This document shows positions 10,648 to 22,794 of a stretch of DNA of 64,000 nucleotides, piece by piece. Source of the DNA: Utricularia gibba (Eukaryota; Streptophyta; Magnoliopsida; Lamiales; Lentibulariaceae); the NCBI GenBank assembly GCA_002189035.1, contig CM007990.1:2976001-3040000 (forward strand), read 5' to 3'. The notes beneath the pieces were generated by a model that saw only the letters and a list, made by a program, of their open reading frames with translations, did no database searches and had not been told where the DNA came from. Every line of letters begins with the position of its first letter. The stretch's first letter is position 1. The translations under genes were made by a program, and so were the position numbers.

Positions 10648-13600
10648 TCATTGCAACCCGCCGCTGTTGTCCACATTGCTGAAACTTTCAACGGGAAAAA
10701 TCAAGTCGGGATCCATCTCCTGCTGCTGAGATATAAGGAGACCCACACAGCTTTTACTGCAATATGCCATTCATGAAAATATGATATGTTAAGACTATGG
10801 AATTAGATGATTTTATTTACAATTATATTATGTACGGACAAAATGTTCAATCAAACTCATGCTCATTTAATCACCTGGCCCATGATGGAATGCGTTTCTT
10901 CTGGCGCATTCCATCACTATCATAGTCTTCATCATCTGAACTCTGGTATGGAGAAATTTCATACGAGGTGCTATGAGAAGTGCGGTTCATCCTGTTGTCA
11001 TTCTCTTTGGGTGATTTATCCTCTATCATGTCCTAGAAGATATCGAAATAGTGTTATACAAAGCAATTGTGTCAAAATGGTGTCCATGTGAGATCGCTAT
11101 CTCTTGTATTTGAACCCCCAATACTATCTTTTCTCATGCCATCATGTGCACAACAAATAACCAGATATTATACCTTTCCAGCTTCAAAGCATTCCTTTTC
11201 TGAAACCAAGTCATCAGCTCCAACAGCATTGTTTCGTTCTTGCTTCTTTAGTTCTGAGTAAAATTCTTCCTTGGTGTTTTCCTACAATATTTAGGAAAAA
11301 GTTATACTATACCTACAACAAGGGAAAAAAAGCTTGTATAAATGAAAAAACACAAACAGTGCATAACCTTGGGCAGACTTTTTTCCTCAGCGTTATCAGT
11401 AAGCATTCTCTTCTCCTCTTGTTCCCTTTGACGAACCCTCATGTCTAGTCTGAGTCTTTTGTTGTGCTTTTTCTCTTCTTCCGCCAATAACCTCTTCTTC
11501 TCAATAATGTCTGCATTTTTTCTCTTTCGCTTTTCTTCTTTCTCTTTCTTCTCCTTTTCCACTTGTCTTAATTTTCTTTCAGCTAGCTTTTCTCGTTCTT
11601 GTTTCCAAGCTTCCTTCTTCCTTTGGCGCTCAATCTCTCTTTTCTCGGCATGGCGCTTGGCAGCCTCAGCAACCTCAAGAGCCTTAACCTTGACTTCCCT
11701 TTTCCCTACAGGGGAATGCAAGGTTCATAAACATTTACCGAAATAATCAAAACAGCAAATAGCCGATTCTGAAAAAACTTAACACGTTAATCCACAAGAA
11801 AAATGGAGATAACTAGAAAGTTGAGGTTTTATCAAAACCACAAAACAAAACAAACGTTTGGTGCAGCACATAGGGGAAGTGGATCGGAAAAATGCATAAT
11901 TGAAATGAACGCTGGAAAACAAATCTAATTATCAACAGCCAGGAAAACAGTTTAACTCAAAGAGAGTTCTGGATTTTCAGATGACCAGAGATTCTTACTT
12001 TCCTGAGCAAACCATACAAGTTTGATTTTGAAAGCACAAAAGTTGGTCAAACCATGGAAAAACAATTAAACTCCATCCTAGCATTTAGAAAAGAAGCTTG
12101 AAAATGTAAACGGACTACCTGCACAGGCAAACCCTACTGCTTGTTTTTGTTGCATCAGTGGGATGAAGGAATTGATATTGGAAACAATGTTGCCTCCTTG
12201 TTTGTATTTCAGTGAAACTGGAATGCTGTTGCAGTCAATAATTGATTTCGTTCCTGTCTTAATCAATTTTGTGACTAATTTATGATCAGTTGTCCTGTCA
12301 CGTGCAACTCTAACAGATGAATTCTCCTTGTCCCTGGTTGTTTTTCTGTTCCGACTATGATACTGGTAACTTAAACGGGCTTCACAGTGCTTCTCTGGAG
12401 AGGTTGATCTTGAGGTCAAACGCTTTGTGTCGCATGATTTCAAGGGATCATCGATCTCAGAAACTGAATGGAGGAGCACTCTTGAATTTTTGACATCCCT
12501 CATCGGCGTTCGGTCATCTATATAACCAGTCGATGAGTCCATGTTCACATTCTCAACAGCTTCATTCTCTTCACTGGTACTCGGATCTTCTTTTATCGAA
12601 AAGCAAGTAAATTCAGGATTCGAAATGTTCTTCTTTGAACTCCCAATGCGTGAAAGGCGGCCTTTCTGCAGTTTTCTGACAAGAGAAGTTTCCCGGTTTC
12701 CTGAACGAAAATCGTATTGTGAACCAAAAAAGGACATCCCTTGATCGTTGAAACCCGTATCATAACTTAGACTGCTGCCAAACTTCCAGCGCTCTAGATC
12801 ATCGGATAGGCCTAGGGTTCCATCAATCTGAACTTTAGATTTGAGATGGGACACAGGGGTACTGTTAGAAGATCTGTTGACTAGGTGTACTGTAGATTGT
12901 GGATGGCTCAGACCTTCAGAGTATATCTCATCTGCACCAAACTCCTCTTTATTACCATCTGTTTGTTCATCAAGAACAAACCGCTCTAATTCAGGGATAC
13001 ATTGATCCGGATCAGTAGATTTCAGTCTGATATTACTAGGATGAATATCAGAATATCTTGCTTGTTGGCACGATTTAGAATTTGGAGATATTGAGCCTTT
13101 GCTCATTTTCATTGGAAGAACTGGTTTTTTAGAATTTCTGTCATCCATGTTCTCTGGACTAGATAAGTGTTGGCTGACTTTCCCATGAATCAGCTGCCCT
13201 GCGGAAAAATGGTCTCTGCTTGGCCGCATGGGCGTAATTTCCTCAGTGAGGCTTTCCTGAGAAATTTTAGTCTTGCCATTGAGTATTCCTGACTTCTTAC
13301 CGCTCAGAGAGTATACTGTATGCTGTTCGTTCGCATCCGTATGAGCACACGCAACCTACAGAAGTTTAGTATCAGATATCCATCATGATGGAATGAAGCA
13401 CCTAAAGAATAAGCAAATTCAAAGGGAGAAACAAAAAAACATAAAGCCTCATTAATCTTCCTATGTTAGTAAGATTCAGTAATGTGGTTATGCACACAGT
13501 CAAGTATCATTCTGAGTTGAGCACAATGAGAAGGTTACCGCATTTTCATCAATGTTTCGAGGCTTCCTAATCCTCAATCTAGGCGACGTGCAAATATCAT

Positions 13601-16107
13601 TTGTTATCTTATCCTGAATCTTCACTTTTTTGGACGGTGGCCATGATTCCCGGTTGGCATATCTGAAGATACGATCAAGTGCGAGAGTGCCACCTAATAA
13701 TCTGATGTTGTATGCTTCAAGGCTTGTATCCTCGGTCGAAAATTCCTGATGATGTAATAAGTTGACGCACTTGATGCATGATACCTCAGGTTCGTGGGTA
13801 GGAACGTTCCTAGTCTTGGCGTGAGCAATAATTCCACAGCCTGGACAAGCATTTACATCATTCTCGGAGTTTATTGATTTCACATTAAGGCTCAAATTTT
13901 CTGGTGACTCAGGACTCCTAGTTGGCTGATCCACAACAGCGTCAATCAACGTATTAGACAGTACAGCAGGATCCGGATCTAGTGGAGAATCTGAAAGAGT
14001 CATTATAGGCAGCTGTACATTTTTTCCTGCATGATAACAATATCCAGAACAAGAAAGATTCAAATGACCTTGATTTTCATTCAAAGTAAATACATTATCT
14101 ACACAACGCTTACCACTTTCTATCAGGAAAGTTTTCTCATCAGATGTCAAATGAGGCTCATCAACCACAGGTCTTCTTGGTTTTGAAAATTTTCCATTGT
14201 CCACACAATGGTTACCACTTTGTATCAGTAAAGTTTTCTCATCAGATGTCAACTTAGGCTCATCAACCACAGGTCTTCTTGGTTTTGAAAATTTTCCATA
14301 AATGGCTTGCTCATCCACAGAATTTGGAAACTTTTGTGGTAGCCCGCACAACAGCCCTACAGAAGGAATAACTGTCACTATTTCATCTTGGGGCTCATTA
14401 ACGATCTCAGGTGATAACCCACTTAAATGAGCAACATCAAAGTGTTCAGCCTTTCCAACATGAGACAATGCTTCAGGCTCAGAAACTTGATTATCACTGG
14501 CAATAATACTCCGTAGAGGGCGCATAGAAGTTTGAGAATGAAATGGACCATTTGCTCCACAATTATGACTTGACGAAACACAAATTTCGGCTGGAAATGT
14601 AGTGCAATCAGCATAGGGGTTATCCTCCTTGAAATCAGAAATATGCCTTCTTTGTCTTTTGCTTGCCAATAGAAACGAAGAGCTCCTCTCCTTTGGGTTT
14701 GAGGAGCAGCGGATTTCAGCATTAACTGTGGGCACCTTATACAAACCATTGACCAAATCAGGATCTTCAGTTTTTTTATGAGTAATGATAGCAGGGTCTG
14801 GCAATTTTAGGACAGTATCCTCAACTAATTTGGAGACTAATGGGGAATATGCAACCTGGCCAGAGCAAACCCCATCATTCTCACAACTGCTGGATCTGGT
14901 ATTAGCTAGACTTTTGGCTCTGCTACGAATCTCCAGAGCTTTCTGCCTGGACCTTGATCTCGTCAGTGAAGTTATGCACTTCGTGTGACCTGTCAGACTT
15001 GCATGTGTGAGATTTGACTCCGGATTCTTATTTAAGCCAACCAACGTTTTCTGCAAAGAATTGGTCCCTACTTCGGGTAGGACATGTGGCGTTTTGGGAT
15101 TTCCAGTATCACATTCAAATGATTTAGACTTCACTTGCTTGTTTAGGCCATCAGGTGTAGCAGCAAACTTGAGTGCATACACCACAAGATCCTTCCCGCT
15201 CCGTGATCGTTCTGCAGTTAAATTCCCCTTCCCAGTGCGTTCATCAAAGACAAGATCTCCAAATGAGAGTCCGTACGACGATCCTTCGGCATTGTAGGAG
15301 GGAAATTGCGCAATATCATGTTGAAGTGACACCTTTGGATGAGGGCATAGAATTCTAGTAACCAAATCTTCCTTGATCGGCTCTGCAGTAGCATAATAAG
15401 AATCATAACAAATAATATTCGAAGAGGACTTTCCAAAACAAAAAAATATGGATCCCATAGTCCCATGCTTCTCAAAATTTCACTTAAATGTTATTTCAAC
15501 AATCAATCAATCATTACGCGTACGAAGGTAACCATAAACTAATGGCATTCCAGCCCACATATCACATGCACTTGAAGTGAAAAAAAAAGGGGGTGGGGTA
15601 CTGATCCTTAGCAAATTTCTGCAGTGCTGAAGAAAGGTAAAGGAAACAAAAGAGCATTATTAAGCAAACTTGAGATCCAAGACTTTTAGAAACCATAGAA
15701 ATTAGCCATACACCATATGTTTACACAAAATTCAAATTGATCATTGGACAAGACACCTTTCGAATCAGATAAAGTGTCAGGATTTCCACCTATCCCGTGC
15801 ACTTGAAGAGAAAAAATTCAGTTAATGCAAGAGCATTAAGAAAACTCCAGATCCAAGACTTTTAAAAACCATAGAAACTGGCCATCCACCATATGTTTAA
15901 ACAAACTTCAAATTAAACATTGGACAAGAAACCTTTCGAATCAGATAAAGCGTCAGGGTTCCAAAGCCACGTTGGAGGGGTAATTCCGTCGACTAGGAGC
16001 TTCGAAGCGAGGTGTTGGGTGTACGAATTCGTCTGCTGCTTCACCTGCTCTACTATCGAGTTTTTCCGCTCGAAGATCTGCACAAACAGTGTCTCAACCG
16101 TCGTCAT
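10648..16107 (-). CDS. WYR: WYRD/INCENP-like inner centromere protein (chromosomal passenger complex)
   Basis: Exons (genomic, transcribed right to left): 16107-15933, 15382-13539, 13355-12119, 11705-11368, 11281-11174, 11032-10875, 10756-10648. All introns are GT-AG and the total is 3969 nt, an exact multiple of three (1322 aa). The start is the ATG before TTVETLFVQIFERK, the conserved N-terminus of plant INCENP (centromere/CPC-assembly region). The middle (about residues 60-1085) is low-complexity and poorly conserved, with a C-x2-C pair (CPGCG, CIKC) near residues 565-600. Residues about 1086-1198 are a highly charged single alpha helix (REIERQRKKEAWKQEREK). The C-terminus holds the IN-box that binds and activates Aurora kinase (KKRIPSWA, then DPDLIFPVESFSNVD). 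The family anchors Aurora at centromeres in mitosis, meiosis and gametophyte cell fate. The gene looks intact. It has an internal 102-bp duplication and a partial exon 1 copy in intron 1. Confidence 0.88.
14094..14297 (-). repeat. In-frame 102-bp tandem duplication inside INCENP exon 2
   Basis: Two adjacent 102-bp copies, 14094-14195 and 14196-14297, encode two 34-residue repeats (about residues 420-488) that begin GKFSKPRRPVVDEP and end CVDN. They differ at a few positions (KLTSDEKTLLIQSGNH versus HLTSDEKTFLIESGKR). The length is a multiple of three, so the frame is kept. This is a fairly recent internal duplication in the disordered middle of the protein. Confidence 0.92.
15566..15963 (-). 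repeat. Tandem duplication covering the 3' end of INCENP exon 1
   Basis: About 15680-15790 repeats 15855-15963 at an offset of 176 bp. Both contain CATATGTTTA, ATTGGACAAGA and CCTTTCGAATCAGATAAAG. The unit appears to extend left: GTGCACTTGAAG near 15800 matches TGCACTTGAAG near 15568, and AGAGCATTA recurs. The copy lies inside intron 1 and carries the last 30 or so bases of exon 1 plus a GT donor (decoy exon end at 15757; real exon end at 15933). Confidence 0.8.
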
Positions 16108-16631
16108 CTCCTCCACCGAGGTCACGTTAAACCCATGACCCAAAATCCAGACATAATTTGGCTGTTCTTCTACGTGTGTGAGTTGAAATTCAAAACTTTG
16201 GGCGGAAAACCAAACGAAGACTCCGGGTCGGATCACAAAATGAGGCCGCCACAACCCAGACATTTTGAAAATGAATTTTCGGAAAATGAGAATGAAAAAT
16301 AGAATAAAAATGAGAAATAACATGAATTTGTGTTCTGTAAATTTAAAAATGGACTGTAAAATGAAAAATGCGTTCGGATGGAAAATGAAAAATGTGTTCG
16401 GATGTTAAATAAAAATAGATTTTAAATCAATTAAAAGGTTAAGTTAATATAAAATATCAATCGTAAATCCAATACATTAATAAAAATTTAAAAGGTTAAA
16501 TTAATATATATTTATTAATAAAAAATTAAATTTATCATTCACATTTTTAACGCCTTGCACCACTATGCGCTTGCCACATATTTGTACAAATTTTGTTTCT
16601 CAAGAGTCTCCATATAAATGCCATTCTTATG

Positions 16632-17390
16632 TTAACTAGTTACTTCATCTCTATGATCATCATTTTCGTTGTATTCATCAAGTAATGATCTATCAAGAGA
16701 GTCATCCATTTTTTGAAGAAAGTTATGAATTACTATTGCTGTAGAACTCAATACTATTTGGTGTTTGAGCTTTATATTTGGAGGTATTTCATTTAACATA
16801 TGGAAACATTTTTTTCCAAACTCCAAATGTTCTTTCAATAATAGACCTTAATAAAGAATGTGTATGATTAAATAATTCATTTGGACCATTATATCTTGGG
16901 CCACATTGGAAATTCGGAAAATGATACCTTTCTCCATGGTATGGAGCCATGAAACTTTTAATATTAGTAAACCTAGCATCAATAAGATAATATTTATCTA
17001 TAAAATTTAAAATTGTATAATTAAAATATAAAAATATAATAAAAGAATTTATTCGCATAATATATATATCATTTGGTTGGTTTAGGAAAATTTTAGCTTT
17101 TATCTTCAAGAAAATAAGACAAAATACTATTATTATGTGATATTCCCTTGAAGCCAATCATAACATAAGAAAAATGCATATTAAAATTACACATTACTAA
17201 TATATTTTGCATGGATATACCTTTACAACCAATTAAGCCCACCCATTCATTTTTAGGAACACAAGCTTTAATATGAATAGCATCAATGCAATTTTCAAAA
17301 TTTAGATAATATTTGGAATTAATCTTACATGTGAATGAACTATCGTGTAATCTTGTGAAGATTTCACCCAATCAATAGCTATTCATGAAC
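16632..17390 (-). pseudogene. PIF/Harbinger (HARBI1-like) transposase remnant
   Basis: Read right to left the sequence gives the DDE nuclease of PIF/Harbinger transposases in three broken pieces. These are NFENCIDAIHIKACVP with KGISMQNILVMCNFNMHFSYV (about 17371-17130); YYLIDARFTNIKSFMAPYHGERYH (about 16995-16930); and ELFNHTHSLLRSIIERTFGVWKKMFP with the tail AIVIHNFLQ (about 16880-16700). The first and second catalytic Asp contexts (DAIH, DARF) and the Glu of IERTFG are all recognisable. The frame breaks near 17090 and 16830, and the N-terminal third is missing or unrecognisable. It lies 0.5 kb upstream of the INCENP start. No TIR or target-site duplication was found. Inactive. Confidence 0.82.
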
Positions 17391-17449
17391 AAGCTTTGAG
17401 AACATTATGGAAGGTTGTGCTAATGATATTTGCATTATGCTAAAAAAAT

Positions 17450-19884
17450 TCTTATAATTGTCTATTCTTTATCCTAGTACCAACAATCTTTAGAAATATA
17501 GCTACTTTCTCTTCAACAAACACATATTTTCTTCTCTCTAACCTGATGGTGATTCTGCAAGTGAACAGAAACTGTCGAAGTAATAAAATAAGATCGTATT
17601 CACAGGGAATTGTTATTGGAATTTTCTTTTCAAAACAAAGATTTAAAAAAACTGAAAACAAAAGAAAGATTTGGTTTTGAAGACAATAAGAGGGCCTTAG
17701 ATCTAAGATTCACCTTACTTGAAACTCGCCCTTACGTGTGTGCAAACCTTGAGAACTGACCTGCTTGCGCAATCTTTGGGGGTGTTATGCTAAAATAATG
17801 CTACTCGATGACCGTTATAGCACCGTCTCTTGTTTTGTAGGATTATAGAATCAACCACGCCACCAGAGCCATTTCACCTCTTGTGATAACCCATGTTTTC
17901 CCCACACCTAAATCTAACCCCTACACCTCACACCTTGCAAACAGATTAGACAGAATGTGTCTTACCAACGATGTCCGATTGAGCCCTTCTCCTTAGGTGC
18001 TTGAGGCCAACCTTTGATTCTCCTACACTCCCTTAGGGTTATGGTATTAAAGATCATGTTGGTAAAGAAAACGTTGTGAAAAACAGAATCAAACCTCAAA
18101 TTAAATACTGAAAAACATAGTAAGACAATCATGCCCCACAAAAGATCGTCACAACAGATCGTCAGTCGCAAGCGCTCACACGCGCATGCTTGACTCTAAA
18201 CAACAAAAGTTGATGAAACGAAGGGAAAGACATCCCAAACATGCTGGACTCGACTCTATACCCTAAATTGACTTTCTGGTCTTCCCCCCCCCCCCCCCCA
18301 CACTTGACTCCCTCCTTTAATCTTCGCGTTTGGATCTTTATATAATGGTGAGGACTTGTCGAGCTTTCTTGATAGGCTCATATCAAATCTTCTATCTGGA
18401 TCTTCTAAGATTTGATACATATCTTCTAGGTTAAGATCCAAGTTTTCCAAGATAAGATGCGAATCTTATCTTATCTGAGAATCTTTGACCGATTCTTGAT
18501 CCGGATAGATCAAATTTTAGACTCCATCAAAGTAGCTTGAAAATCTTCCAAATTATGCCAAAATTGTCCTGAAAAATCACAAAATGCACTTTCCCTCCAA
18601 AAAGATCAAAGTGGTATGAAAAATATATAATTCTTCTAACAACACAGGAAAAGTGAAATAAAAAGAAGGTAAAACCCATCTAAGTGAGTCCTAAAAAGCA
18701 TAAATATAAGTGACACTCATTTATCAATTCCCCCACACTTAAATGTTTGCTTGTCCTCAAGCAATTGTTCAAGGTATTTTCCTTTAAAATAGTAACTTGC
18801 AAATAGAGTTAAGGCAACAATATGCATAAGTTGTTCAATGGCATACCATACACTAGTCCCCCCTTGCACGTAGCTACTCCTCACAAGTGTCACTCAATAC
18901 GCTCAAGAAGAGAAATCCATAAGAGAAGGGTAAGATCCACCTTGCTTAAAACTCGCCCTTGCGTGTGTGCAAACCTTCAAAACTAACCTGCTTGCGCAAG
19001 CTCTGGGGGTGTTATTCTAAAGGAGTGCTACTCGATGACCGTTATAACACCGTCCCTTATTTTGTGGGATTATGGAATCAACCACGCCACCAGAGCCATT
19101 TCACCTCTTGTGATAACCCATGTTTTCCCCACACCCAAATCTAACCTCTATACCTCACACCTCACAAACATATTAGACAGAATGTGTCTTACCAACGATG
19201 TCCAATTGAGCCCTTCTCTTTAGGTGCTTGAGGTCAACCTTTGAATCTCTCACATTCCCTTCGGGTTATGTGATACTAAAGAGCACGCTGGTAAAGAAAA
19301 CATTGCGAAAAGCATAATCAAACCTTAATTTAAATGTCAAAAAACATAGTAAAACAGTCACATGCACAAGACTTGCGCAAGCAAGGCTTCACCGCAGATC
19401 CTCAACTGCAAGCACCTACACGCGCAGACTTGACTCTAACATGAAAATAGACACGAAAATAGGAAAAGTATAAAGAAAAAGTGGTCAAAGACGTCTCTAA
19501 TGGTTGAGAGAGCGGGGTATTTATAGGAGAGTAGATCCAAGTTTTCGTATTGAGCTTATTCGATAGGCTTGGATAAGATCTTCTATCCAAATCTTTTATC
19601 CAAATCTTTCAAGATCTTCTTCATATCTCTATCTTATCCACGAATCTTAGACCAAATCTTCATCGTTTGACCGAGTCTTGATCCGAGATTCGTGGCCCAT
19701 CAAGTCCCTAATTTGGTGGGTCTTGATTTCTCCTCAAATTGATCCAAAAGTACTCTAAAAATCCACAAAATACACTTTCTCTCTAAAAAGATCAAAGTAA
19801 TGTGAAAGATACAAAATCAATTGAAAATAATGAGAAAGTGGAGTCTAAGATAAGTAAAACAATACTCAAGAGTAATGAAAGAAC
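17450..19884 (-). mobile_element. Non-coding LTR-retrotransposon-derived block with two long direct repeats
   Basis: No protein is encoded. The block begins near 17560 with a motif (TCACAGGGAATTGTT) that recurs at about 42680 in the leader of the Athila-like element (TCACAGGGAGTTGTT), so the two are probably leader-type sequences of related elements. Then come two direct repeats of about 950 bp, 17700-18680 and 18930-19880, offset about 1226 bp. Shared marks include AACTCGCCCTTRCGTGTGTG, GCTACTCGATGACCGTTATA, ACCACGCCACCAGAGCC and CACTTTCYCTCYAAAAAGAT. They are roughly 80 percent alike by eye. A poly-C run lies at 18285-18299. The two repeats could be LTRs of a very short non-autonomous element or a tandem duplication. 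Confidence 0.55.
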
Positions 19885-20484
19885 ATGTTTTGGAACGACA
19901 CAAAATCACTGATCATGTCTCAAAGAAGTAAAGATGAACATTTTTCATATTAAAAAGCTACTATTAAAAAACTAACAGATGTTGTATCATTCAAGTCACA
20001 TTATTTAAACAATGTGACAATACAAAAGGAATGCAATGATTTGACTCGCTCCCTTGGAACACAAACATTTAGTAAGTTTTTAGCTTTGCTATATTTTATT
20101 CAAAATAAGTAAGAAACATTGGGTGAGATATAAAACCTCCCCAGAAACTTAATTGTCTAACAAATCAATAGCAGCGTAAGTTGTATAGTGGGCTTCCAAC
20201 TTCAAGTCAATCTATATAGGCCAAAACTACAGTAGCCTTTGCAATACTATATTCAATAGTCATACTCACTCTTTTAGCTATTAATTCGTTGTATTCAATC
20301 ATTTTAGTTACTAATATTACTATCAAATCATAATTGTTTCCATGTTTGGACCTAGTTCTTTTTACACTAATGGATGGAATCTAACTTTTTTTTGGGCAAA
20401 ATTCAAATACTACTGTAGTGTTTAAAGAACTATTATGCACATCATTGGAATATACATCTACAATATTTTCAAATGAATCATATT
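19885..20484. other. Non-coding interval
   Basis: About 600 bp with no supported gene; frames are broken on both strands. It separates the direct-repeat block from the repeated segment at 20485 and may be part of a Harbinger element whose transposase lies at 16632-17390, but nothing in it proves that. Confidence 0.3.
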
Positions 20485-20745
20485 CATTATGAGGGTTCAA
20501 GCTTTAAGAACTTTGCTCTTTAGTTTTTAGCTTCTTCTACTTCATATCAATCCAGCCAATTAGATGTGTCCAATTGAAATCATGAGGTGGTACCATATGT
20601 TGATCTTGCATGCGTGCCATATGTTGATCTTGTATGTGTGTCAGATGTTGATCTTACATATATGTTACATGTTGATCTTCCATGTGCACCACATGTTCGT
20701 CTTGCATGTGTGCCACATGTTGTTGCACATAAAATACGGATTACG
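20485..20745 (+). repeat. Segment A: duplicated block with 24-bp tandem repeat array
   Basis: The stretch GGTTCAAGCTTTAAGAACTT and what follows is repeated in inverted orientation at 28500-28830. It contains about 5.5 copies of a 24-bp unit (20594-20725) built on CATATGTTGATCTTGCATG, with CACATGT-like palindromes in each unit. The inverted partner carries a different array with a 46-bp period. No protein is claimed. Confidence 0.7.
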
Positions 20746-21395
20746 TGAGTTCATTCTCTGAAACCCTGGGCTTGCTCTCCACTTCATACACCCTCTTGTT
20801 TGAGGTTTGCTTCCTGATAATATGTCTTGAATGCTCAGCCAACTCCTCAAGCAAGGAAAGAGCTTCGGTTGGTGTCTTTTTTCTTAGAAATCCTCCCGCC
20901 GCTGAATCTACCATGGCACGGTCAGTGCATAATAATCCATCATAGAAGTATTTGACCAAAGCATTGGTTTGAAAACCATGGTGTGGGCAGGATCCCAAAA
21001 GATGGTTGAATCTTTCCCAATATTCGTAAAATGATTCTCCACTCATTTGTTCAACATCACTGATTTCTTTCCTAATACCTTCAGCCTTGGAAACTGGAAA
21101 ATATTTACTCAAAAATTCCTTCTTCATTCCAGCCCAATCGGTTATGCTTCCAGGTCTTAGTGAGTTAAACCACGTTTTGGCTCCTCCTTCCAAAGTAAAT
21201 TGGAAGTCTCTCAAACAAATGGAATCTTCAGTCATTCCAACTTCCTTGAATGATGTGCATACCGCTGTTACATTGTCTAAATGCTCATGGGGGTTCTCTC
21301 TAATTTTTCCATAGAACTTTGGCAAAAAATTTATCATCGCCGACTTCAGCTCATTTGCTCCATCCTCTGGAAATCTGATGCACAGACCCCTAATC
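20741..21395 (-). CDS. Ty3/gypsy (Athila-like) gag, retrotransposon gag domain
   Basis: An open frame of 198 codons from the ATG at 21337 encodes a typical plant retrotransposon gag domain. It includes INFLPKFYGKIRENPHEHL, TLEGGAKTWFNSLRPGSITDW, KKEFLSKYFPVSKAEGIRKE, SFYEYWERFNHLLGSCPHHG and LVKYFYDGL. Homologous sequence continues upstream without an ATG to about 21395 (RFPEDGANELKSA), so the annotated start is only the first Met. The frame ends as it meets segment A, so protease, RT and integrase are absent. Gag normally forms virus-like particles around the RNA. This copy lies just inside an LTR (21480-22708) and looks like a truncated element inserted between segments A and X. Confidence 0.85.
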
Positions 21396-21479
21396 TACAC
21401 AAAATACAAATTTAGAAAACTTGTATAATGGATGAAGGGGTCGATCACGAAGAGCTTGTGCTTGTCAAGTGTTTTAGTG

Positions 21480-22708
21480 AGTGCATAATTCGGGATAACA
21501 GTAGGTTTTAGTCTAAGCTCGGACTAACAGTGGAAAAAAAGTTCAGTAAACAAGGTGGGTAAGCAGTATGAGGTTTCTACGCTAAGGTAACAGGTACTGG
21601 TTTTGACTCAGACTAACACGAGGACGCCTTAAGGATCTGCGGGTGGTACCATACTAAGGTTCCTAACTTAATTTGCTATCTTCCTACACTTACAACTTCG
21701 AATAACCTAGGTCTACCCAGGTCATTCATCATATTTTTGGCTTAACACCGACTGCAATTAGGTCTACCCGCATGCAAGGTATATAGAAGTAGGTCTACGC
21801 GGTTCTACTGGTTCTACCCTGGACTAACACCAACTGCTCCCGTCTTGGTTTGTTGGTCTACCTCTAAACCAAGCTTCTAAGTTGTGAAACTACTTATTTC
21901 CCTCCTTAGGTCTACCTATGGTTTGTTAGAAACAAGAGTTAAGGAATACACATAAATTTCATCTATAACCCTAAGCACACACCACACCCCTTCACCTTAA
22001 GGCATCCCTAAGACTCTAGCCACTTTGGAAATAAAACACGATTTCATTCACATAAGCTGGCCAAAATGGCAGAAACATTGTAACAAGTCAAATGCAGAAA
22101 CTTGAAATGTTCAGAAAAACGGAAAGCAAATAGATAATGTTTTTCCGCCTGCTATCTACTGTTCACAGCCCTAAAAAGTAGTACTGGACTGGGCTCCGGT
22201 GCTGTTCTCGATGATGAAGGCCTCCCTTCCCCCTTTCCGGTTGGTGTTTCTCGCGTTGGGAAGAAGACCCCTTTTGCGTCCCCCCACTATTCGCTTCTTC
22301 GTGCTCTCCTCTTTTTTCGAATTAATTTCCTTTTCTTTTGCTTCACTCCATTGCACTGTTTCTGACTGCCAGTACTGTTCCTGACCGCCAGTACTGCTCC
22401 TGGCCTGAACTTGCAGACTACGGTGGCAGCAGAAAAATGCTCTTTGTCCTTCCCCGGATTTTGCGCCCTTCTTTGCTTGTTTTACAGCTTTCCAGTCTGA
22501 TTTTCGGCTCATCTCCCTGCTGAACTTACTAAAACATCAGTAACAAGAGTTGTGGACTAAATCAAAGGATTTAGTCCACTTTTCAACATAATCACATAGG
22601 ATTAACATAAACACCACTAAAGCATGAAAAACCACATTTATCTAACCTAAACCATAATAAAATATGACTATTTTGCATTATGAATTTCAGGAAAAATGTG
22701 TGTTATCA
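21480..22708 (-). mobile_element. LTR (copy 1) of the stem-loop LTR family
   Basis: Read on the minus strand, the LTR starts TGATAACACACATTTTTCC at 22708. It matches 28054-27115 (same orientation) closely and 60940-61760 (opposite orientation) more loosely. It contains the stem-loop at 22552-22579, a stretch rich in ACTGTTC/CAGTACTG motifs (22370-22400), and near its end repeated GGTCTACC/GGTTCTAC motifs (about 21770-21850). The inner boundary toward gag is uncertain: similarity with copy 2 begins at about 21809, while similarity with the 61-kb copy extends further left. Open frames inside it are not credible genes. Confidence 0.75.
22552..22579. promoter_or_regulatory. Conserved LTR stem-loop, copy 1
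   Basis: Perfect 11-bp arms GTGGACTAAAT and ATTTAGTCCAC enclose a 6-nt loop (CAAAGG on the plus strand). It is present in all three LTR copies while flanking sequence has diverged, which suggests constraint. A role in LTR transcription, RNA processing or packaging is inference. Confidence 0.85.
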
Positions 22709-22794
22709 ATTCCTTTTAAGGCTTTGCTTTTCTTTGAAATTGATTTATGCAAACTTATGTGCCTATGTAAAGTTGGTGCTTAATTTTCATTTCT

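Noticed and set aside
11441-11746. Plus-strand frame opposite the INCENP charged helix
   Set aside because: Shadow of the minus-strand exon 4, whose frame joins neighbours through perfect splice sites.
18285-18299. Poly-C runs here and at 27593-27611 as functional elements
   Set aside because: Homopolymer runs not shared between related copies; likely slippage or assembly-sensitive sequence.
22171-22512. 113-codon frame inside LTR copy 1
   Set aside because: Lies in an LTR and is not conserved in the homologous LTR copies at 27.5 kb and 61.3 kb.
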